Shown in pieces: positions 46,796-54,856 of a stretch of 54,856 nt of DNA. The position numbers and the translations under genes are program-made. The DNA is from Paenimyroides ummariense (lineage in GTDB: Bacteria; Bacteroidota; Bacteroidia; Flavobacteriales; Flavobacteriaceae). Below the pieces are notes generated by a model, which saw only the letters and a program-made list of their open reading frames with translations, made no database searches and had not been told where the DNA came from. The first letter of the stretch is position 1, and each line of letters opens with the position of its first letter. The stretch is from NCBI RefSeq assembly GCF_900115115.1, contig NZ_FOVI01000020.1:1-54856 (forward strand). The letters run 5' to 3'.

Positions 46796-47605
46796 TTATT
46801 TTGTTGAAAATTGTTGTAATTCTTTCTTTAATCTTTCAAGCATTCTGTCTGCTTCGTCTTTGTATTTTGTATTTGCATCGTAAGCAATTAAATCTTCGTG
46901 CAAACTTACAGCATTTTTTAAACGTTCTTCCATTTTAGAATACACACTGTTTAATGCCAGTTTGTAAGCTGAATCGAACTTATAAAACAATGCATCGGTT
47001 TTATAAACTGTTCCCGGATAATCTAACAAAAAGTTATCTAAAGCTACAATTGCCGCGTTATAATCTCTTGTATATTCTCCAATTTTGTTGAATAATCTTG
47101 CAGATTCGTATGCTTTACGCTCAATTTTTTCGGTAAGCTCTCGTTTTTTTGTATTTGCGTCTTCTTTATATTGCGATTCAGGATAAGCCGATAAAAAAGC
47201 ATCGAATTTTTGAATTCCTTCGTAGGTTACGTGTTGATCCAACGTAAAAACTTCGGACATCTGATAAGCCGACATCGCTTCTAAATACATAGTTTCTTCG
47301 CGGTTTGGACTTGCTAAATAAAGCAAATTAAACTTTTGAAACATTGGTTTGGCAGCTTCCCACTTTCTTGCATTGTAATACGATTTGCTGTATTTGTAAT
47401 ACATTGACTGGTAATTGGCAGCCCAACCTTCTTTCTTTTCTACTTGTTCGTATAAACGAATGGCTTGTTTGTATTTTCCTTTCTCGTATAATTGGTCGGC
47501 TACTTCGTTTTTATAAGCACTGTCATCTACCTTTAAGGCTTTTTGAAGTGGCGAGCAGCTTGCAAACAGTAATGCGGTTAAAAGAATATACGAAATTTGT
47601 TTCAT
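46796..47605 (-). CDS. bamD: Outer-membrane assembly lipoprotein BamD
   Basis: 269 aa from ATG 47605 (MKQISYILLTALLFASC, lipobox Cys17). TPR-rich lipoprotein: DQLYEKGKYKQAIRLYEQV, KSYYNARKWEAAKPMFQKF and FDAFLSAYPESQYKEDA. Component of the BAM complex that inserts beta-barrel proteins. First gene of the five-gene operon with a good promoter. The longer start at 47626 is unlikely, since it would precede the signal peptide. Confidence 0.9.
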   Translation of the reverse strand: MKQISYILLTALLFASCSPLQKALKVDDSAYKNEVADQLYEKGKYKQAIRLYEQVEKKEGWAANYQSMYYKYSKSYYNARKWEAAKPMFQKFNLLYLASPNREETMYLEAMSAYQMSEVFTLDQHVTYEGIQKFDAFLSAYPESQYKEDANTKKRELTEKIERKAYESARLFNKIGEYTRDYNAAIVALDNFLLDYPGTVYKTDALFYKFDSAYKLALNSVYSKMEERLKNAVSLHEDLIAYDANTKYKDEADRMLERLKKELQQFSTK

Positions 47606-47650
47606 AAATTGTTGTTGTTTATACAAAAGCTATGTACTTAATAGCAAACG

Positions 47651-47681
47651 CAAAGTTAATATTTATCTTGTTACAGAACAA
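47651..47681 (-). promoter_or_regulatory. Promoter of the bamD-rpoZ-coaBC-porD-recN operon
   Basis: -33 TTG at 47679-47681 and -7 TAACTTTG at 47651-47658 on the minus strand with a 20-base spacer: an exact match to the Bacteroidetes consensus, 46 bases before bamD. Confidence 0.75.
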
Positions 47682-47698
47682 TATCTTTTTAAACAAAA

Positions 47699-47725
47699 AA
47701 AGATGTCCTAAAATAAGACATCTTT
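47699..47725 (-). terminator. Terminator after ferritin
   Basis: AAAGATGTC / GACATCTTT stem followed by T7 on the minus strand, 34 bases after the ferritin stop. Confidence 0.88.
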
Positions 47726-47758
47726 CCTGACAATTAAACTTAATGATTCGTTAAATTA

Positions 47759-48271
47759 TTATATGTTTTGATTGGCTTGTTGTTGTGGAAAGTTTTTTAT
47801 ATCGTTATCAAACAAATACAATCCACCTTTATCGTCGCCAATTAAATTAATTTTATCTAAAATTGTACGTGCTGTTGATTCTTCTTCGATCTGTTCTGCA
47901 ACATACCACTGTAAGAAATTGTGTGTAGCATAATCGCGTTCCTGTAACGAAATATGTACCAAATCGTTGATGCTTTGCGATACAAAAACTTCGTGTTCAA
48001 ACAACTGCTTAAACAATGTTTTGAATGAGGAATGATCTAACTGCGGTTGCTCTACATTAGGAATTAGTGCTTCGCCTCCACGTTGGTTGATGTATTTTAT
48101 TAGTTTTAGCATGTGCATGCGTTCTTCGTCAGACTGAGCGTACATAAAGGTTGCGATACCCTCGAATCCTTGATTTTCTGCCCAAGATGCCATTGCCAAA
48201 TAAATTTGCGATGAATCGCCTTCTATTTTTACCTGCTTGTTTAAAGCTGTTTGCAAATCTTTTGATAACAT
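47759..48271 (-). CDS. Ferritin
   Basis: 170 aa non-haem ferritin. Ferroxidase-centre ligands are visible: Glu17 in KIEGDSSQIY, Glu50 and His53 in SDEERMHMLK, and Glu residues in FEHEVFVSQSI and QIEEESTA. It stores iron as a 24-mer in the cytosol. Follows dapA by 20 bases and is probably co-transcribed with it. Confidence 0.94.
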   Translation of the reverse strand: MLSKDLQTALNKQVKIEGDSSQIYLAMASWAENQGFEGIATFMYAQSDEERMHMLKLIKYINQRGGEALIPNVEQPQLDHSSFKTLFKQLFEHEVFVSQSINDLVHISLQERDYATHNFLQWYVAEQIEEESTARTILDKINLIGDDKGGLYLFDNDIKNFPQQQANQNI

Positions 48272-48291
48272 AGTTTATTTTCTTTTTATGG

Positions 48292-49167
48292 TTAGAATTT
48301 CTTAACAAAATTAGCCAAACGGTTCGATAAATCATCATTAACATTTACCAAAGGCAGTCTTACATAATTTTCGCACAAACCTAAATGCTTAAAAACTTCT
48401 TTTACGCCACCCGGATTTCCTTGTTCAAAAATCATATTGATCGCATCGGTTAACTTGTAATGGATTTTGTAAGCTGCATCAACATCTCTCTTTAATCCCA
48501 AACGCACCATTTCAGAAAATTCTTTAGGGAACGTTTCTCCGATAACCGAAATCACTCCTGCTCCACCAGCTAATACCATTGGCAACGTAATAATATCATC
48601 ACCCGAAATAACTAAAAAGTCGTTTGGTGTGCTGCGAATTAGCTCCATTGCCTGAACCATATCGCCTGCTGCTTCTTTAATTCCAATAATGTTTTTAAAA
48701 TCGGTAGCTAAGCGAACCACGGTGCTTGGCAACATGTTACTTGCTGTACGTCCCGGAACGTTGTATATTATTATAGGTAAAGGCGAATTTTCAGCAATCA
48801 TTTTAAAATGTTGATAAATTCCTTCCTGCGTTGGTTTGTTGTAGTAAGGCGATACTGATAAAATTGCATCGAAACCCTTTAAATTCTCCGCATTCAACTG
48901 GCTAACAACTTCTGCAGTATTATTTCCACCAACACCTAAAACCAAAGGTAATTTACCGTTATTGGCATCTATAATGATCTGTTTTACCAAAGCTTGCTCT
49001 TCTTTCGTTAATGTAGCGGTTTCTGCAGTGGTTCCTAAAACAACCAAATATTCTACACCCCCATCAATATTATATTTTACAATGCTTTTTAAAGCTTCAA
49101 CATCAACCGACAAATCTTTTTTAAAAGGTGTAATCAACGCCACACCGGTACCTATAAATGATTTCAT
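48292..49167 (-). CDS. dapA: 4-hydroxy-tetrahydrodipicolinate synthase
   Basis: 291 aa class I aldolase. Schiff-base Lys164 in GIKEAAGDM, Tyr135 in [11 protein letters not shown] and the GTTAETATL pyruvate-binding loop. It condenses pyruvate with aspartate semialdehyde at the first step of lysine/diaminopimelate synthesis. Confidence 0.95.
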   Translation of the reverse strand: MKSFIGTGVALITPFKKDLSVDVEALKSIVKYNIDGGVEYLVVLGTTAETATLTKEEQALVKQIIIDANNGKLPLVLGVGGNNTAEVVSQLNAENLKGFDAILSVSPYYNKPTQEGIYQHFKMIAENSPLPIIIYNVPGRTASNMLPSTVVRLATDFKNIIGIKEAAGDMVQAMELIRSTPNDFLVISGDDIITLPMVLAGGAGVISVIGETFPKEFSEMVRLGLKRDVDAAYKIHYKLTDAINMIFEQGNPGGVKEVFKHLGLCENYVRLPLVNVNDDLSNRLANFVKKF

Positions 49168-49270
49168 TTTAATAAATTAGTAAGTTAAAAATAATCTTGT
49201 CTTAATAAGATACAAATTATTCGTTGTAATTTTGTTTGTAACAAAGTTAACCATTTTCATTAAAAAAAAT

Positions 49271-50050
49271 ATGAAATATAAAAACTTGCACAAACAATAT
49301 TTTTACCTGATTATTGTTGGCGTTGCATCATTTTTAGTCACTAATTGTGCACCTAAAAAATACACCAATACAAAAATTAACACAACCTATATTGAAGTTG
49401 CAAATACTATTGAAACCAATAGCGATATTGATGCTTTTTTAAAGCCTTACCGCGACCATATTACCAACGATTTATCAAAAATTTTAGCTTATAATCCGCA
49501 AGATTTGGACAAAGCTGCTGAACGCTGGCAAAACCCAATGACTAATTTTTATGCCGATGCTATTTTTGAAATTGCAGCCCCAGTTTTTGAACAACGAACA
49601 GGTAAAAAAATTGATTTCTGCTTGTTGAATTATGGCGGAATTAGAGCAACTATTGCCAAAGGAGCTATTACCACCCGAACTGCTTATGATATTATGCCAT
49701 TTGAAAATAACGCGATTGTTTTGGGATTAAAAGGAGAAAGTGTTTACGAATTGGCGAATTTTATTATTGCAAATAAAGTGGCACATCCGTTAAGTGGAAT
49801 TGAAATTTTTGTTGATAAAAATCAGTTGGTTAAGGATATAAAGATCAACAATCAATCGATCGATAAAAACAAAACCTATTATGTAATTACAAACGATTAT
49901 TTGGCAAAAGGTGGCGATAAAATGGATTTTCTTTTAAAATCGGCCGAAAATTATTCGTTAGATTATAAGCTAAGAAACATGTTTATTGCTTATTTTACTA
50001 AAATTGATACATTGAATCCTTCTGCTAAACCAAGAATAATTTTCGAATAA
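49271..50050 (+). CDS. 5'-nucleotidase C-terminal-domain lipoprotein
   Basis: 259 aa from ATG 49271. N-terminal membrane anchor YFYLIIVGVASFLVTNC (lipobox Cys). The body is the substrate-specificity (C-terminal) domain of UshA-type 5'-nucleotidases: NFYADAIFEIA, FCLLNYGGIRATIAKGAITTR and VITNDYLAKGGDKMDFL. It lacks the metal-binding domain, which is encoded by the next gene with a one-base overlap, so the two should form one enzyme. A -7-like TAATTTTG lies at 49227-49234. Confidence 0.88.
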   Translation: MKYKNLHKQYFYLIIVGVASFLVTNCAPKKYTNTKINTTYIEVANTIETNSDIDAFLKPYRDHITNDLSKILAYNPQDLDKAAERWQNPMTNFYADAIFEIAAPVFEQRTGKKIDFCLLNYGGIRATIAKGAITTRTAYDIMPFENNAIVLGLKGESVYELANFIIANKVAHPLSGIEIFVDKNQLVKDIKINNQSIDKNKTYYVITNDYLAKGGDKMDFLLKSAENYSLDYKLRNMFIAYFTKIDTLNPSAKPRIIFE

Positions 50051-50961
50051 TGAAACGTCGCGATTTTATCATACAAACATCGGCTGCAACCGCCATAACA
50101 TTAACAGGATTTGGGTTAAGCAGTTTTTCATCGGCAAAAACAAAGCGCATTACCATTTTGCATACCAACGATACGCACAGTCATTTGGATACTTTTCCGC
50201 AAACCGATGCCAAATTTCCAAATCAGGGTGGTGCTGCAAAACGTGCTACTATTTTCAATAAAGTAAAGAGTGAAAATCCGAATACCTTGATTTTAGATGC
50301 CGGTGATATGTTTCAAGGTACGCCCTACTTTAATTATTACGGTGGCGAATTAGAAATTAAAGTCATGAATATGTTGAAGTACGATGCCGGAACTTTAGGA
50401 AATCACGAGTTTGACAATGGTGTTAATAGCTTGGCAGAGCAAATACAAAAAGCTAATTTCGATATTATTAATGCCAACTACGATTTTAAAAATACGTTAA
50501 TGGATGGTTTAACCAAGCCCTACAAAGTTTTTATGAAAGACGGAATTAAGATTGGTGTGTTTGGTTTAGGAATAAAGCTGGAAGGTTTGGTGAACAAAAG
50601 CGAATATGGCGAAACAGTTTGGAACAACCCAATTGAAATTGCGCAAGATGTTACGCGAATTTTAAAAAATGATTTAAAGTGCGATTTAATTATTTGCTTA
50701 TCACATTTAGGATATAAATTCGGAGGGAATTCTCAAATGATTTCAGATTTAGATTTAGCATCAAAAACAAAAAACATCGACTTGATTATTGGCGGACACA
50801 CACATACTTTTCTCGAAAAACCAACGATTATACTCAATGCCGAACAAAAAGAAGTAATTATAAATCAGGTTGGCTGTTACGGCGTTCGCGTTGGGCAAAT
50901 TGATTTTTACTTTGATGAATTTAAAAACAAATCAACAACTGCAAGGGTTATAAATGTGTAA
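50050..50961 (+). CDS. 5'-nucleotidase metallophosphatase domain, Tat-exported
   Basis: 303 aa. Twin-arginine signal MKRRDFIIQTSAATAITLTG, then the calcineurin-like metallophosphatase domain: ILHTNDTHSHLDTFP, LDAGDMFQGTPYF, GNHEFDNGV and GGHTHTFLEKP. Export by Tat suggests metals are loaded in the cytosol before export. It supplies the dimetal centre missing from the preceding protein, making a periplasmic nucleotidase from two chains in reversed order relative to UshA. Confidence 0.9.
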   Translation: MKRRDFIIQTSAATAITLTGFGLSSFSSAKTKRITILHTNDTHSHLDTFPQTDAKFPNQGGAAKRATIFNKVKSENPNTLILDAGDMFQGTPYFNYYGGELEIKVMNMLKYDAGTLGNHEFDNGVNSLAEQIQKANFDIINANYDFKNTLMDGLTKPYKVFMKDGIKIGVFGLGIKLEGLVNKSEYGETVWNNPIEIAQDVTRILKNDLKCDLIICLSHLGYKFGGNSQMISDLDLASKTKNIDLIIGGHTHTFLEKPTIILNAEQKEVIINQVGCYGVRVGQIDFYFDEFKNKSTTARVINV

Positions 50962-51006
50962 TTTTTTTATTTCTCATTATTTATTATATTTATAAAAACA
51001 TTTACA

Positions 51007-51495
51007 ATGAGAAACAAATTAAAAATTCTTTTTTTAGCACTTGCACCGCTATTTTTTTATGGATGTTCTAATGATGATCAAAAGAATGAGGAAGTTAACC
51101 AAATCTGTTATCCTACGTATGTTGAAATGAATATTAATGGCGAACCAATTCAAATGGAAGCAATGGGACGTGGAATAATGCTTACTCAAAATGGATACAT
51201 TTTAGATCTCGGATTCGGACATTATAAAAGTGATCCTACTAAAGAAGTTGCTGTTAGTATAGAACTTCCTTACAAAAAATTAGGAAAAAATTTACTATCA
51301 AAATTTTCATTTCATTACTATTCGGGAAATGAATACTTTTCTGGAAATATTACTCACGGAGTGGTAAACAGCGAAGTTATAAGTAACACAAATAAGTGTT
51401 TTTATATGACATTTTCTGCAACTTTAACCAATAATGATAAAACATATGAAATTAAAGATGGTATAATAAAATATACATACGAAGAGCCTTTTTAA
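51007..51495 (+). CDS. Hypothetical lipoprotein, 162 aa
   Basis: Signal MRNKLKILFLALAPLFFYGC (lipobox Cys20) followed by an acidic linker NDDQKNEEV. The rest is probably beta-rich: YPTYVEMNINGEPIQMEAMG, GYILDLGFGHYKSDP and FSFHYYSGNEYFSGN. Not recognised. It follows the nucleotidase by 45 bases and is ended by a hairpin. Confidence 0.7.
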   Translation: MRNKLKILFLALAPLFFYGCSNDDQKNEEVNQICYPTYVEMNINGEPIQMEAMGRGIMLTQNGYILDLGFGHYKSDPTKEVAVSIELPYKKLGKNLLSKFSFHYYSGNEYFSGNITHGVVNSEVISNTNKCFYMTFSATLTNNDKTYEIKDGIIKYTYEEPF

Positions 51496-51518
51496 TATTT
51501 TTCGTCTTATCGATATAA

Positions 51519-51546
51519 AAAAAGCATCCACTAAAATGGATGCTTT
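51519..51546 (+). terminator. Terminator
   Basis: AAAGCATCCA / TGGATGCTTT hairpin. A/T runs on both sides let it serve both strands. Confidence 0.85.
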
Positions 51547-51626
51547 CATATTTTAACTAACTAATTCAAATAATGATTGCTTTCGCAAATCATTTAACCT
51601 TCTTTTACATTGTAGTAATTTCCATT

Positions 51627-51719
51627 TTATAAGTTCGAAAATACTAATACCATTAAGGCAACATAGACAAACAAACTCATAACTCCTTTTAAAACAGATT
51701 TCATTTCAATAGATTTCAT
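51627..51719 (-). CDS. Small membrane peptide, 30 aa
   Basis: Read by eye in the otherwise empty 51547-51816 interval: ATG at 51719, 30 residues, stop at 51627. A short charged start (MKSIEMKSVLKG) is followed by one hydrophobic segment VMSLFVYVALMVLVFSNL long enough to span a membrane. A -7 box TAATTTTG sits 23 bases upstream. No known family; the composition and the promoter support it as real but unproven. Confidence 0.5.
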   Translation of the reverse strand: MKSIEMKSVLKGVMSLFVYVALMVLVFSNL

Positions 51720-51741
51720 ATTGCATTTTTTTATTACAATA

Positions 51742-51749
51742 CAAAATTA
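51742..51749 (-). promoter_or_regulatory. -7 promoter box for the 30-aa membrane peptide
   Basis: TAATTTTG on the minus strand, an exact TAnnTTTG match; upstream only TTC, not TTG, at a 17-base spacing. Confidence 0.45.
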
Positions 51750-51816
51750 CCACAGCTTGGTTATTTGAACATTTAGTAATGTTTAAGTAATTATTACTTC
51801 TTTTTTTGAAGAATAC

Positions 51817-53835
<2,019 letters not shown>

Positions 53836-54309
53836 TTATTTTTTTAAGATCGATTTTATCTGCTGATACAATTCTCCCTGACTTAAAATTCCGCCTTGCT
53901 GAATAATATCAAAGATTTCTCCGTTGCGATCACCACCAAAGGATTTTGCACCAAAACGAATCTCCACATCATTTGCATACAGATTATCGCCTAACCATTG
54001 CAAACCTTCTTTAGTTAAAAAGTCAATTTGATCATTCGTGTTTTTTATAACAATAGTATCAATCTCCTTGTCATCAAAGCGAAAAAGAAAAATATAGTTT
54101 TTTGAAAAATGCTCAATATATTGTGCCGATTTTAAAACACCTTCCCACACCAAATCAGAAAAAATATCAATTTCTTGTTCGGCAACTTCAGGTTTATCAA
54201 TCTTTAACTGTTCCCATTCTGCTTTATCAATTTGTTGCGATGCCAAAAAATTAGCAAACTCTACATGTAATTCCTCTAATTGTTCCTTTGTTAAACGTGC
54301 GTATTTCAT
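53836..54309 (-). CDS. DUF6495-like protein, 157 aa
   Basis: Soluble 157-aa protein: MKYARLTKEQLEELHVEFAN, EVAEQEIDIFSDLVWEGVL, AQYIEHFSKNYIFLFRFDD and a final GGILSQGELYQQIKSI. I recognise it as the conserved flavobacterial family DUF6495 commonly beside ligA. Function unknown. Co-transcribed with ligA (18-base gap). Confidence 0.75.
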   Translation of the reverse strand: MKYARLTKEQLEELHVEFANFLASQQIDKAEWEQLKIDKPEVAEQEIDIFSDLVWEGVLKSAQYIEHFSKNYIFLFRFDDKEIDTIVIKNTNDQIDFLTKEGLQWLGDNLYANDVEIRFGAKSFGGDRNGEIFDIIQQGGILSQGELYQQIKSILKK

Positions 54310-54647
54310 TAATCTTTATTTTAAGCAAAAATACAAGGATTAAATTATAGTTCTACCATTTTTAAAAAGATTATTAAATTACATTTAAAGCAATCCTTTC
54401 CGCTGTCGCTACAGGTCGGGCTGTCGCGAGTCGCTTTTGTTTTTCCAAAACAAATAGCTCCAACAATCGCTCTATCCCTATTGCAGTTGCGTGTTCAATG
54501 TGCGGTGTTTGATACTGTATGTTTTAAATTACTTCAAATCTGTGGAATCTGTGGCTGAAAAATCAATTGCGCCGAGCTTTAGCCAAACACACCCTGTCGA
54601 GGTGTACTATCCATCTGTTATTAAATCCAAACCTATCTAAAACAAAA
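54310..54647. other. Gene-free interval with a GC-rich repeat-like segment
   Basis: No gene is seen. At about 54397-54430 lies a GC-rich motif (TTTCCGCTGTCGCTACAGG, then TCGGGCTGTCGCGAGTCGC) of a type that recurs near RNA genes and between operons in Flavobacteriaceae. The rest is unstructured AT-rich sequence. Confidence 0.5.
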
Positions 54648-54676
54648 AAGTCCCTTACATTTCTGTAAAGGACTTT
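54648..54676 (-). terminator. Second hairpin terminator downstream of 5S rRNA
   Basis: AAAGTCC / GGACTTT-type stem with a T run on the minus strand. It is preceded on the minus strand by a GCC-rich scrap resembling the 5S 3' end. Confidence 0.75.
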
Positions 54677-54729
54677 CTAAAAAAAGGCGGCGGATCGACC
54701 GTAGGGACACGCCGCACCTATAACAAAAA

Positions 54730-54758
54730 AAGAGGATTACTATCTTAGTAATCCTCTT
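54730..54758 (-). terminator. Terminator of the rRNA operon
   Basis: AAGAGGATTACTA / TAGTAATCCTCTT, T7 following on the minus strand, just after 5S rRNA. Confidence 0.9.
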
Positions 54759-54768
54759 CTTAAAAAAA

Positions 54769-54856
<88 letters not shown>

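Overview
The window comes from a low-GC member of the Bacteroidota, almost certainly a Flavobacteriaceae (Flavobacterium/Myroides-like). The evidence is the Bacteroidetes-type promoters (TTG, about 20 nt, then TAnnTTTG), short leaders without obvious Shine-Dalgarno sequences, RHS proteins of the DUF6443 type, DUF4249, DUF1573, DUF4835 and DUF6495 proteins, lipoproteins with SC or NC lipoboxes, and a monomeric NADP-isocitrate dehydrogenase. Species cannot be fixed from the sequence alone.

Layout: 1-6000 is an accessory block. It holds a 13-G homopolymer and a minus-strand operon made of a 1250-aa RHS-repeat protein followed by two tandem-duplicated lipoproteins and a third lipoprotein. The 5' end of the RHS gene is fused to the remnant of another secreted-protein gene. 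From 6045 to 7746 there is a mobile-element scar: a broken TnpB-like gene abuts the C-terminal half of a large serine recombinase, which runs into a six-tRNA operon (Ser-Pro-Arg-Lys-Leu-Lys, minus strand, 7685-8234). From 8491 to 29305 mostly housekeeping genes follow: thiolase, NlpC/P60 peptidase, DEAD-box helicase, PPK2, glutathione peroxidase, DPP4-like peptidase, LolD-like ATPase, MsrA, ValRS, isocitrate dehydrogenase, Nudix, and a TonB receptor with its DUF4249 lipoprotein. A RelE/ParE-type toxin-antitoxin pair sits between two versions of the DUF4249 gene's 3' end.

The most distinctive part is 29415-42643, a co-directional catabolic cluster. It encodes a flavin reductase, a fused CoA-ester hydroxylase/old-yellow-enzyme protein, an aryl-CoA ligase, a hotdog thioesterase, a nitrilase, gentisate 1,2-dioxygenase, an FAH-type acylpyruvate hydrolase and a maleate isomerase. 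Read together it predicts aromatic acid (salicylate- or anthranilate-like) to aryl-CoA, 5-hydroxylation, release of gentisate, ring cleavage to maleylpyruvate, hydrolysis to maleate and pyruvate, and isomerisation to fumarate. The operon is studded with passengers: a TIMP/NTR-like secreted protein, a DinB-fold protein, a RAYT transposase bracketed by identical 33-bp palindromes, a membrane-anchored UDG-like protein, an MBOAT-like protein and a HEAT-repeat DNA-alkylation-repair protein. A diverged relative of the 33-bp palindrome also lies between the hydroxylase and ligase genes.

From 42727 to the end is conserved core: recN, porD-like, coaBC, rpoZ and bamD in one minus-strand operon, ferritin, dapA, a 5'-nucleotidase split into two genes in reversed domain order, a 30-codon membrane peptide, ligA and a DUF6495 gene. 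The window ends inside a 5S rRNA gene (minus strand), so an rRNA operon continues beyond it.
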